Origin: Planoprotostelium fungivorum | Lineage: Eukaryota; Evosea; Variosea; Cavosteliida; Cavosteliaceae | Assembly (NCBI GenBank): GCA_003024175.1 | Contig: MDYQ01000008.1 | Span: 186,001-250,000, forward strand | DNA length: 64,000 bases | Direction of reading: 5' to 3' | Shown: positions 35,182 through 46,700 of the stretch, piece after piece | How the letters are laid out: each line of letters begins with the position of its first letter | Position numbering within the stretch: the stretch's first letter is position 1 | Made by a program: the position numbers and the translations under genes | The notes under the pieces: generated by a model | What the model was told of the DNA's origin: nothing | What the model saw: only the letters and a program-made list of their open reading frames with translations | Database searches by the model: none

Positions 35182-37932
35182 TCACTGCTGCTGCTTCTGC
35201 TGCTTCTTCACCTTCGGGGGTGCAGTCGTCATGGGTCGGATGACCTTGTCCCAGTACGGTGCCTTTCCGGTGGCGTTCGGTGCAGCCTTGACCCTCTCAA
35301 AGTAGTTCTTGTACACTTCACCATCGTAGCGACCCAACGGTGAGTTCAGAATGAAATCGGGGAAGCCAAACGCGTCTACGAATGGAATGGCATCGCCTCT
35401 GGTGGCGGCACACATGCTGCGGATCTGCTTGCGAATGAAATCGATCTGGGCGCCAGAGAAGTAGCCACTCTCTAACAGGTAGGAGGAGTACTTTTCGATG
35501 GTGACAAGGGCGTGGAGGTTCCTCAAGTTCTACCGGAAGATCAGACGAGAATAAATCACACGATGAGAATCAATTTAAATTATAATTGATAGAAGACTAT
35601 TGAGAAAAGAAGATCTAAATATGGAGAAAATGAATATAAAAGATGGAGAAGAAATGAAAATCATCTTACGGTGAGGGCACGAGCGACCTTTGCATCTTCC
35701 ACGTCACGGATGGCGTTGATGAAGCAGTGGAGGACATAGTATTCACAGTGAACGCGAGCCAGTAAGACTTGTTCCGCCATGACAGAAGACCACACTTGCT
35801 GCTTGTTCTTTCCCTTACCGGCCTCTTCCTCCATGATGCGGCTGATCTTCGTGGCGATGAAAATGACGAGGTTCTGGAAGGCACTACAACGCGTCAGACG
35901 GATTTGGGACGTCCCAAATGTGACCCACCGTAGCTGGAGGTCGGCGTCGAGGACGTCCTCGATGGTCTGAACGGGCCACTTTTGGGACCCGACGGATCGC
36001 GCTTCATTCATGTAGCTCTCAAACCCGTTCATCTTCTTTCCAGAGGCAACCTTTCTCAGAGACTGTTCGATGTCAGCTCGATCGCACTCGCATCGTTCAG
36101 AAATGTGCGATTCCCACCTTGATGAGAAATTTGGCAGTCTGCTGGGCCAAGACAGTGTTGTCTCCCTCCCAACTGCAGTTGACTGCGAAATCAGCCAACA
36201 GAGGTGAGATACCAGCGTAAGAGGAGTAACCGTGTCCTCCTAAGCACTGTCTCGTCACCTCGAGTGACTCATTACACCACCAAGTCCCAAAAGCTTTGAG
36301 ACCCGCGGACGTCGCGTGGACACCTACCCTCGTCAGCCGAAAGAAATGGCGGGTTGTAGATGGACTCACCGGCCAGAGCGGAGATGTCTCCCCTCTCTAG
36401 ATCTAACAGGAGGGACTCGTAATGCTTGTTCAGCTGATCAGAAGTGAAGTGATAAGCGTAAGCGGCCGCAAGTATGGGCAGCAATCTGATCTGATGCGTC
36501 GGATAATCTAAGATCTTACTCTCCACGTTGGGATTCTCCGCTGTCTCTCCGTGAGTCTTTCATCTACAACGTTGTAGATAACTCACCCGACGGAAATTGT
36601 CTCCTGACGGCAGAATAACGCAGGGAGATGGTGAGAGCCTTCTTGACCCAGTTTGCACTGTCGTTCAAGATGGAGACTCTTCCTGTGATGAGAGCTCCAT
36701 AAGACAGCTGTGCCTTGGGTGGTTTGATGTACTCTCCCTCCTTTGTCACTTGTGCCCATCGCATGAGCATGTCATCGCGGGGGATCCTGACGTTGTGGTA
36801 TTGGATGTAACCGTTGTCGAGACCGTTACGACCCATCTTCGCTCCACAGTCTCCGACGTCGATACCGGGGAGGGCCTCGCCTGGGAGGGTGAGTTAAGAG
36901 GTCATCGCATGATGTGCACCTGTCGCGGTGTCTCGGATCTGGACCATGAATGAGTGGACGCCGTGATCTTTTCCGTCGATGATGAGACGAGCGAAGACGA
37001 CCGAGTGCGTGGCGGTCTGACCTGCCATGCCGATCCACCATTTGGTGGATGTCTCGGTTGGGCTGTTGATGATCCATTCGTCTTTGGATTTGTCGAGAGT
37101 GGCGGTGGTCTCGAAGCCTTGGATGTAAGAGCCATGGCCCTGAGTTCATGTCAATCAGATGATACGTGATGTGGAGATGAGGTGTGATTCGATGTCGAAT
37201 GAAAGAGGATGGAATGGCAGATGATTCTCACCAACTCGGTCATGGCGTAACAGCCAAAGATTCTTCCCTTCTGCACGTCAGATGAGAACTTCTTGATCTG
37301 TTCCTTCGTTCCTTGTCCAGAGATGGCACCCCAGAAGAGTCCAAAGTGGACACCGATACGCGTAGCCCACGATGGATCGTACAGACTCATCAAAGACCAG
37401 AATGTGAGGGAGAGTTTGTCTCTAGGACCGGGTACCTTGGACTCTTTGTCTCCCTCCTTCTTTTTCTTCTTCTCTTCTTCTGTCTTCTCTGGCTTGTTGG
37501 CCTTGCCCATACCTCCGGAGGTATATGTCTTCATGATGTGTGCGATCTGAACTGTGGATCAGAGAGAGCGTTGAGAAGAGGGTCACCTTCTCCATAGTCT
37601 TCTCTCTGGCCTCTTGTCTGGTGAAATCAAATCGATTGTCATCTCTCAAAACTGGATCGCCCTCGATGATTCCGTATAAAAACTCTGTCAAGGTATTGAT
37701 ATTCTATTCTGTCACCGTCTGTGTCTCTCCCACCTTTCATATCACTCCATTCCGGTCCACCGTCCAAAATGTTGTTCAGCAACTTGATGTCAAAACTGGC
37801 TCCTCTTCTTTCGTCTTCCAGAGGGGTCAGGCTGGCACTCACGGAAGCTACGCTAAGAGGTCCGTCCCCGCTCACCATCAGCTGAGCAGCTAGACGGTTG
37901 AGTCTAGCGAGTGCTACATTGTTGTCATTCAT
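35182..37932 (-). CDS. Acyl-CoA oxidase, peroxisomal
   Basis: Multi-exon gene for a protein of about 700 residues. The ATG at 37932 begins MNDNNVALARLNRLAAQL; residues 10-18 (RLNRLAAQL) match the PTS2 peroxisomal signal R-L-x5-Q-L. A charged insert (EEEKKKKKEGDKESKVPG) precedes the FAD-binding core: MTELGHGS-type segments, WIINSPTETSTKWWIGMAG-type text near 37080-36980, and GVHSFMVQIRDT. The C-terminal oxidase domain has CLGGHGYSSYAG and WEGDNTVLAQQ, whose Glu is the catalytic base in this family. The C-terminus (VKKQQKQQQ) has no PTS1. The enzyme makes the first step of peroxisomal beta-oxidation, acyl-CoA to trans-2-enoyl-CoA with H2O2 release. Confidence 0.88.
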
Positions 37933-38344
37933 CTCGTGTGTCTGTGTGATGATGTAGGCTCGATGTTGTGTTCCTGTGCCAGCGGAAAATTGGGGTCACG
38001 GGAGACGTGTAGATCCCATTTCGCAATATGTACAAAACATGTTTTTCCGTATTTCTCCGGAATCTCCCAGCCAGGGAACTACAGAGTTAGCCGTAGTTTG
38101 TACTGCGTTCGGATGTGAAGGACATCGATGCGTACGTGCGTAGAAGGTAGATGCTTCTATGAGAAGATATAGCTTAGAAGATAGAGCTTGATGAAGCGGA
38201 AGAATGTGATCGTGAGCTCTGGTGACATTTCCGGAGTTGCAGATGATCGCACGTGAGATGGTGTACGTACACGTTCACAACACCCACATCATCATCGCGA
38301 AGCGTCGCCCTCTGAAGCAGAGAGGAGAATCGTGACAGTATAGT
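37933..38344. other. Intergenic region
   Basis: 5' flank of acyl-CoA oxidase and 3' flank of VPS53. No gene or repeat recognised. Confidence 0.5.
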
Positions 38345-41300
38345 TTAATAAGAACCGTCTCTCTTTGGCATGAGTCCCTGCATGTTCAAATTCATCGCGG
38401 GCATGGCCATGTTGCCCAAGTTCATGCCGCCAAAGATTCTTCGAATGCCTCCCGCGTTGGCGTTGAGAGGAGGGGGTACATTGGGCCCATCGATTCTCTC
38501 GTTGAATTGGTCCAAGAGGAGTCTCTGCTCTGCACGCGTGATTCCCTGCTTCTGTCAGAGACATGGACGACACGGTTGCATGCGCGATCACGATGATGTT
38601 GTCGATGTGATGATGAAGAAAAGTCACCTTGATTTCCATGATCTTGATGAACTCTGATTCTGATGGTTTGGCCTGGAGTTGCTTGTAAGTGGCAACGAGA
38701 GCCACAGAAGGTGTGAGGATGACCTTCAGCAATGTATCCGCCTTGTCCATCTTCTTTTCCAAGTGCTTCAGATATCTGATCGTTCGTCAGCGCATCATCA
38801 TGATGGATGACGATCGTGATGATGATCGACCCATCACCTCTTTGGAATGGACAGCTGTTCCTTCTTCGAGCCTTCTGAAGTCTTCTCTACAACGGATATG
38901 TCCGTCAGAATAGAACGAAGAGCGGTGAAATCGATGATCATCTGCTGGACTCCAGTCTGTGACGTGTCAGACGTGATGATGATGAAGATCCTCTCACGTC
39001 TCCGATCTGTCTGCACTTGAAGATGTTGTTGCACAATGTCTCGGGGAACGACCTGATCATCGATCATCAGATCGGATGCACGATCGATCATGTCGTGATG
39101 GATCGTGATCGCGATGGATGACTCACATCCAGAATTGATCACAGAAGTCCCAGTAGTGCTTGATGTCGTTGAGGGAGGAGCTGTAAGTGGGTACCAGATT
39201 CTTGATGATGCTACCGATCGCGTTGACGTATTGAGATTGGTCCTGTTCACCATCACGAAACAATAAAACGAAATAAAATCCGATTTCACCTCCGCCGAAG
39301 CCAAGGTAGCCCACGGTATCCTTGTCATGGCAGCCAATTGTGGGTCCAATTTCGCTTCCAGCAGAGAGACCATCCTATTTACAGTCCCCGCTACCACCCT
39401 ACGTACGTCAAACGTACGTCGTTACCATGGTTTCTCACCCCTCGTAACGGTTCTGTTCTGCACTGAGATCGATCTTCTCGGCAAATTTGGGCAAGATCGT
39501 ATCTTTCATCTTCAGTGAGATCTTGTCTAGTTGTTTTAGACAATAATCTGCCGTGTTACACAAGAGGCAGAGTGAAACAGCGTCGGCGCTGAGTTTGAAA
39601 TTTAAATTTGACCGTTACGGATGTTCGAATCACCTCGCGGCTCGGTCTGCCAGGGCGTTGGCGTAACGGTCGAGATATTTCTTGACGAGTAAGAACATGT
39701 CGTAGTAAGCTTGTCCCTTGGACAAACTGGCGCACAACTTGGTCTTCTCTCCCAAGTAAGAGATGAGGTCCTTCGATGAGGGTAGAACCTGTCGATGATG
39801 AGATCGTGATCACGATGATCGTGCGATGACGATCGTGATCATCGCGATGGTGGGATTGTGGTTGAATTTGACGATGAGATGACGATGAGATGACGATCAA
39901 GATGATGATCGGATGAGAGATGACGATCAAGATGATGATCGGATGAGAGATGACGATCAAGATGATGATCGGATGAGAGATGACGATCAAGATGATGATG
40001 GGATGAGAGATGACGATCAGAGATGTCGATCATCACCCTGCTACGATCGTCCTCATCGACAGCCCACGTCTCCTGGGAGACCTTTCTGTCGACAAATGCC
40101 TTGGCTTTCCTGCAACCTCTTCAGTGAACGATTTCAAGTTAGACTCACTCGTCTTCGTTCTGAATGAACAGATCCAAATACAGATCGAAGATCGACGAGA
40201 TGATTCCCTGCCACTTGCTGACCTATGGAGAATCAATGAAATCTCCATACGAATGCTCATGATCGTGAAATCTCCCCGAAATTTCGCTCACCTCTTGTCT
40301 CTTCCTTCCTTCGTGGTCTTTTTCTCTCATGGCCTTCTTGTGTTTGCTCGCCACCTTTGCAGCGGGTGACATCATCTCCTCGGGCTGGAATTCTGAGTTG
40401 GAATCCGGACAACTACAACTCACCATTTCCTCTTCCGAAGACGAAGAAGATTCATCGTCATCGTATTGTTCGACGATTTGGGCACCGAATTTGGCCAAGA
40501 GACTCTTTTCAAATTGAATGGTCGTGTGGATGACTTTGATGAGAGTGTCGGTGTTCAGATTGCCCCTTTCACTTTCCAATAACTCGTTCAACTGTTGTCT
40601 GTAAAGTGTGAGGAATGAATGAAATTCAAATTTCGAAAAATTCACCGCGTGAGGAAACAGAATTCTTCGGTGAATAATTCTGTCATGTTCCATTCTTTTG
40701 GGAAGATCTACAACGCGTCAGTCCATCACGACACAGACGAAAAAAAGAGGAAGGGAACGAGATTCGATCTCGCGTACCTTGGAGTGCTTGTTCTCATACA
40801 TGTGAAAGCCTAAACCCCTCTCGCTGAACAGCCACTCGAAACGTCGATCGATGCCTTCCAAGGTTACACCCTCCGCTCCCAATTTGAACATGTTGCCGTA
40901 GGGTAACAGAGTCTGCCTGACGAACCACAGAGAGAATTCCTTCCTGCATTTCGTCACGATGACGTCACTGGCTCGTTGTAGATGGGACTCACTGGACAGC
41001 AGGTCCCATAGCTTCGATGGCTTTGCAAGCGTCTTTCAAAGTGCCAGAAGTGGAAGTTGATCCGGGCTTCAGATAGCTAGACGGACGTCAGGTGTCTCGT
41101 TGTAGTGGGAAGATATTGTGAAGACGGGAATATCTTCTCACTTTTCGAATTCTCTCCAGGCGAAGGATTTGAGCTCGGTCGTGATCTGATCGACGTCGGT
41201 GGTGATCTGCCTGATCTTCGGAATGTGTTGGTAGTTCTCGAACGTGATGGTCAGCTGCAACACAGCTTGGAGCAGTTTACTAGCACCATCGTAGTCTTTC

Positions 41301-42035
41301 TTAGCCACGTTGCTCTTCAAAAGTTTCATGTAAGAGACTGTCATTCGACATCAGCATCTTCACATTGTCTTTCGAGATGATGAGAAACCTCACTCAGAAT
41401 CTGAAGTTTCTTCAAAGTGCTGATGGTGGCCGTGAGATTTCTCTTCGCATAGTCCAAGCTCTTGACATCACTGCACAGTTCGGTCAAGAGAGCTTCGGAC
41501 TCGATGGCCTTGGCTTTGATCGTACCGATCGATTCGAAGAGGGATCTTATCGTTCTCTTAGACTCTTCCAGACTCTCTTTACCTCTCGTTCCTGATGATA
41601 CCTGAAGATGATAATGTGAGGAATGGAAGGAGGAGCGGATGTCAGTGATGATGTTCACCTGCTCGCGCACGGCTTGTAATATTTCGAGGTCTGAGCGGTT
41701 GATCTTGAATTTGAGTCGATTTGTGGCTGTATCTAATTCGCTCAATGATTTGGCTGGCGACAAGTTTAGTTACATTAATGAGATGCGTGAATTCTCTCCG
41801 CACCATCAGGAAAAATGGAGTTGATGTATTCTACTGTATCGAAGTTTGGCTCATCCATTGGGTCTTGAGCTGGCACGACTTCGCCTATCACAGCTTGCAG
41901 CATCGGAGAGAAGTTCATGTCCAGTTTTAGGACATCATCTGCATCCCCATCACCTCCCACCCTAGAGCGGGGGCTAGGCGTTCCGTTCGTACGTGGACTC
42001 GTACTAGATGTGTTAGCGATAGGAAACATAGACAT
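38345..42035 (-). CDS. VPS53: VPS53, GARP/EARP tethering subunit
   Basis: Intron-rich gene for a protein of about 800 residues. After a Ser/Pro-rich start (MSMFPIANTSSTSPRTNG) comes the diagnostic VPS53 N-terminal block: FDTVEYINSIFPDG, LSELDTATNRLKFKINRSDL, SLEESKRTIRSLFESIGTIK, DYAKRNLTATISTLKKLQIL and VAKKDYDGASKLLQAVLQL. The rest is alpha-helical with acidic stretches (EQYDDDESSSSSEEEM), ending LLKVILTPSVALVATYKQLQ and a Gly/Asn/Met-rich tail. VPS53 is a CATCHR-type tether that brings endosome-derived vesicles to the trans-Golgi network. One intron holds a 30-bp minisatellite. The ATG at 42035 lies nine bases after the stop of a small upstream ORF. Confidence 0.88.
39901..40020. repeat. 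30-bp minisatellite in a VPS53 intron, four copies
   Basis: Four head-to-tail 30-bp units (start points 39901, 39931, 39961, 39991), three identical and one with a substitution, plus partial copies at 39880-39900. It lies inside a VPS53 intron of about 245 bp. Confidence 0.9.
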
Positions 42036-42044
42036 CGACCAACC

Positions 42045-42290
42045 TCATGTGACCCGATCTGATCTCTGACAGAACAAAATTTCAAAAATGATTTAATGTT
42101 TGTTAAAGACGACCTTGACCAATGAGAGTATGCACTCTGCATTGATCATCCGTTTCTGAGCGAAGCCATAATATGGATCGTGATGTTCATACTTTTCGTA
42201 TTGTATTGAATACAATTTGGTACAGCAAGCGTCAGATGGAGTTCTCGATTGATCAGCCCTCTTCTTCTGGATCTTGTGGAGCACTTGCAT
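42045..42290 (-). CDS. Small ORF directly upstream of VPS53
   Basis: The ATG at 42290 opens MQVLHKIQKKRADQSRTPSD, then CCTKLYSIQYEKYEHHDPYY and GFAQKRMINAECILSLVK. A likely intron (donor GTCGTC at about 42112, acceptor CTGTCAG at about 42065) leads to a short last exon RSDRVT and a stop at 42045, nine bases before the VPS53 ATG and in the same frame. About 66 residues with three Cys; no family recognised. It is either a tiny independent protein on a shared transcript or an upstream ORF that dampens VPS53 translation. Confidence 0.45.
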
Positions 42291-42392
42291 GTTCGTTGCG
42301 CTTGTGGAGGATGAAATGACCGTAAAAAGAGTTTTATTCTAATTTCTCATCTCCGCTCATCATCGATTACATCTTTGGATTACATCTTCAAT

Positions 42393-43138
42393 ATGGAGGA
42401 GCATACAGAGACTCCTTCTGTAATCATCACACCGCCTTCTCTCTTGGAACTATCTATTCGTAAGATCATTGTACATCTGGATAGCTGTGTGGAGGGTGAA
42501 TGCACACGAGACATCCAATCGTTCGCAACATTAACGCTCCATAGAATTGGACACATTACAGTGTTTTCCTGATATCAGAGAGCGCGTCTTTGGTCATTGC
42601 ACCCCCGAACAGCTCATCCGCTTGGAGAGGAAATCCGTACGTATCTGATCGAGTTACATCCGAGATGCTCACATGTTACAGAGAATCAAAGTGAGCACGG
42701 ACGATGTATGGAGGGCCCACTGCGAAAAGTTTCACTGGGAGTCTGAAGCCATCATGAACGACAGAAAGATGGAGTGGGGAACATGGAAAGGTCTCTGGTT
42801 GTGGAGAGATCGACAAGAGAGAGAACACAAACAGATCGCAGTGCAGAAGTTAAGAGAGGCCTATGGAAACGAACAAGACAAAGTGGAGCTGAAGAGCATC
42901 AAAGTCATCGATGCACCATTGAAGAAGTTGAGAGGAGTGGTCAAGGGTCACGTGCCAATGAGTTCGCGTGGTGAGCGGATGATGGAGTTGCATGTGTTGA
43001 TGATGATTAGGAATGATGGGACAGAAGGTGGTCGTGAACAAAGCACCTTTGATGGCAAAGACATTGAAACAGATGCAGAAGGGGTCAGTTAAGATGATGC
43101 GTGATCCACCACTGACATTCCACAGATCGCGGCGGTGA
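42393..43138 (+). CDS. Elongin A-like protein
   Basis: About four exons encode some 190 residues. The start (MEEHTETPSVIITPPSLLEL) leads into the Elongin A core: SIRKIIVHLDSCVEG, FPDIRERVFGHCTPEQLIRL, VSTDDVWRAHCEKFHWESEA and WGTWKGLWLWRDRQEREHK. The C-terminus after an intron at about 42970-43013 is KAPLMAKTLKQMQKG and ends in RSRR, as in animal Elongin A (APMMAK...SRR). Elongin A binds Elongin B/C through the BC box (SLLELSIRKII here) and stimulates RNA polymerase II elongation or directs ubiquitination of stalled polymerase. It is much shorter than the animal protein, like fungal forms. Stop at 43136-43138. Confidence 0.8.
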
Positions 43139-43166
43139 GATGAAACACTGTCATCATCATGTTGTA

Positions 43167-43499
43167 CCTCTAGCATATGGAGATATATGAACTGTTGATA
43201 AATGCTGTAACTTGTGTATCGAATATCTGAATGGATCTCTTCTGATCGCGGTGGTCTGTGGCCTCAGCTGAGGCGCTCGATATCTCCGCGACCAGAAAAT
43301 GGTTGAAGGGGGAGAGTTTTGAGTTGGAAACCTCTTTCTGATCTCTTGTCCCCTGTGTGGAGAAGAATTCACATTCAGGCACAGGGTCATGGAAGTGAAG
43401 GAGTACGGAAAGGTGATGGCTGAACTGCAGAATCAGATCATTCAACTCGTGGAGTACAACGAATTCACCATTACTTACAAGTCCACTGACTTCACATAA
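43167..43499 (+). pseudogene. RING-like zinc-finger remnant
   Basis: Three pieces in three frames together resemble a RING finger: CNLCIEYLNGSLLIAVVCG, then ISATRKWLKGESFELETSF, then SCPLCGEEFTFRHRVMEVKE running to a stop at 43499. The gaps are too short for introns, so the gene appears broken, by at least two frame shifts. The last piece continues into a helical tail (YGKVMAELQNQIIQLVEYNE). It lies just 3' of Elongin A on the same strand. Could alternatively be a sequence error. Confidence 0.4.
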
Positions 43500-43725
43500 C
43501 TGGTATAAAAATCGGCTTGATCAAGTTGTACGCAATCATCTGTAGGCCACTTCACGAGATTCTTTTATATTTCGTCTTCGACAGCCGATGATAAAACACC
43601 CTCAGCTCGTGTAGAATCACATGACAACTGTACAACATTTACATTATCTGTGCGTCATCAACATCCCTCGTCCATTGACAAAGAATATATTCTTAATATA
43701 TAATAAGAATGTTATCCGTCCCACC

Positions 43726-46700
43726 TCATGAATCAGCCACCGACCACTTCCTCTTCTTACTTTCCACCCTCTCACAGGACAGGCTACACTCGATCCTCCA
43801 ATCCGCAGGATCCATGCTGATGACTTTGATCTCCCCTCCCAGCTCTTGTATCGCATCCCTCGACCACCTCAATTCCGGTCCTGATGACATCAGGTGACAT
43901 CATCACACGTCATCAGCTCACCCAATACGACCGAACCGCTCCCCTGGGCGAGACCTCTGGAGAGTGAATCCAATTGTTCCTCTGTTAAATTCTCTCCGAT
44001 GCCTTCCATGGAGATGTGAAGGCTGAGCTCGTTGTTGTTGATGCAGTGGTGTGTCAATCGCATGGTGAGAGTTCCCATCTCTTTCATTCGACAGGCGAAG
44101 GAGGCCATGTGGATGACTGCCTGTAGAGGATTATGATCGAATTTGAGACAAATTTGGGATGCGAATTGAAAATTGGGACGGTAGTTGAAATTTGGGATGG
44201 CTCACCTGACTGATGCGATGGATGTTACCAGCGACGAGGACATCAGAGTCAGGGGATATGAGGTTCAATGTGATGCCTGTCGTAATGTCATGACGTGACG
44301 ATGCGACATCATGATACGCACCTCTGCTCTCTAATCCGGGACCAAATATTGTGGCCACGTTTTCCATGAGATATCTCGGGGCGAAAGTGACGACGTCTTC
44401 CTTCTGGTCTTGTCTGGTTGTAGATACGGCTGACACGGTATCTAACACTCTTCTCATGTGATCCGAGTAAAAACTGATGTCTTCCAACATCTTTCTCATT
44501 CCTTGGTCCGTCTGAAATTTCTGTGAACATTCTATCTACAACGAGTGACCTCCACCTTCGTATGGTCTTCGTTACATGTGGGGAGACTCTTCTCCATGGA
44601 ATCTAAATATTCGAATAATAATCGATTTTCTCCTTCACTACCGGGCTTCCTCAATTCTGTTACTTCTGTCATCCATAATGATTCACGAGTAGAAGAATCA
44701 TGATGAATGTGAATGTCCTATCATCAATAGTGTGGTGAAGATGTACGATGTGATGATCTGATCGTGATGATGATCACCGTGGTAGAGCTGATGAGTGCAT
44801 TCCAACATGCGCCGTCTCATCGTCGCCAGATCGAATGATACGGAAGCATTTCCCAAACCCTGCTGGATGGAAGAAGAGAAATCCTCCGTGTCGATGTACT
44901 TGGACATCTCACTCGTGATGAGCGTCACTAGTTTCAGGCAATTGGGCGTGAAGGCATCACGGACCAAATTATTCTCTAAATAGACCACTCCCTATCGTTC
45001 GTCAATCAAAAGCCGTCGATACATCACTACATCATGATGCGCGTAATATCTATCGTGATGTGTAAATCGATGACTCACCAGTAACCTCCCATCTCTCGTC
45101 ATGGGAACACACAAGACGGATGTATTCAAAGGCAGTAACCTGCTCATGATCGTGTCTGTGGAGGACATATTACCCGATCGAACCACCTCGCGCGTCCTCG
45201 CTACATAATGAATGACGCCCGAAGTGTGTCCCTTCACTTCCAACGAAGAGAACTGCACGATGGACTGGTTCCATCAATCGAAATCTTCCACGATTAAATT
45301 CACCTTCAGATCTTCTGCATCACTCTCTGCCACTAGAAATAAATTCTTGTCGTTGTCGCGATCGACGAGAATGAATCTCGCTCTCCTCGCTCCCGAATGC
45401 TCCAACAGGGCTCGGATCATAATTCTCAACAGCTGCTCCGGTTTCGTATCGGTGTGAATGCTCTCGGTCAACCTCGTGATAGCCTGACGATGACGTCACG
45501 ATTCATCAAGATGACGTCACCCACCTTTGCACTGTTCTGCACCTCCCTCTCCATCTCTTCTTCTTCCGTGGTAATCGTGTCTTCCTTCGATCCGACTACC
45601 TTCAAGTATTCCGGAAACTCTCTCTCCAATTGGTCCGTCTTTGTGATGGACCCCCAGGTAGAGTAATTGTACCGGGCCTGCTGGATGTAAGGTCTGGCGC
45701 AGGCGGGTAATTCTTCGGTGTGGAACAATCTTCCGGCCATCTCGCTGGCCAGGGCTTCGTACTGCTGAAATCCACCTGACTTTTCGGTGTCGGTACGTAT
45801 CGTACGTGTGATGACGCGGTACTCACTCCTGCAGATTCTTTCGCGGCGGTGAAGAGTTTGATGGAAGTCATGATGTCACCGTTGACTCGGGCTTGCTGTG
45901 CTCTCAGCATCAAGAGCTTGTGGTGAGCGTTAGCGGGACAAGTGCTGGCCAGTGTCTCAAATTCGGAGATTCCCTCGTTGATGATTTGGGACACGTCCTG
46001 GGAGGGTCAGGGAGAATGGGGAGAGGGGTTACCTCGCGGCCGAGGTTCGTTGTAGATGCTTCGATGGTGTCCATGAAGCCGTCAGCGAGAGCGGATAGAC
46101 ACAACATGGCCTGTCATCACGTGAGATGATGTTTGTGATGATGTTTGTGATGATGTTTGTGATGATGTTTGTGATGATGTTTGTGATGATGTTTGTGATG
46201 ATGTTTGTGATGATGATCTCAATGATGATGACTGACCATGATGAACTTGATCTCTTTCGCTGCCCAGAAGCCGTTCACGCCTGACATATTTGTTCTGACG
46301 AGATCGATCGCCTGTCACATCGTTACACTCGATCACTATACCTTCTCACCTCAAACACCAACGTCCAATCTCTACTGTCCGCCCAAAATAGACACTGCAG
46401 CTTCGAATTGTGCCACACGCTGATATTGACCTCCCACTCCTTCTCTTTGTTCTTCCTGACAAATTCTTCTTCCACTTGCTGCGTGGCGTCACGACAATAC
46501 ATCTCATTCTCTCACCTCCACTCGATTGAGATGCCACAGTATGGGTATTCCCTCAGCCAGGGCGAATTCGTGAACGAAAGCGTTCGTCTCTTTCAAAAAA
46601 GATTGAACTCGATTGTAGACGGACACTGCAGATGCGAGCGAGTCACCACCGAACCACCTGTGAGCGAAACAGTGATGAGCTGAATAAGCGGCCATAGGAA

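Noticed and set aside
39881-40020. 30-bp direct repeats resembling a CRISPR array
   Set aside because: Units are head-to-tail without spacers, inside a spliceosomal intron of a eukaryotic gene; it is a minisatellite.
46082-46336. Minus-strand ORF with SSQT repeats
   Set aside because: It is an intronic 12-bp minisatellite read through; it lies between exons of the giant sensor gene.
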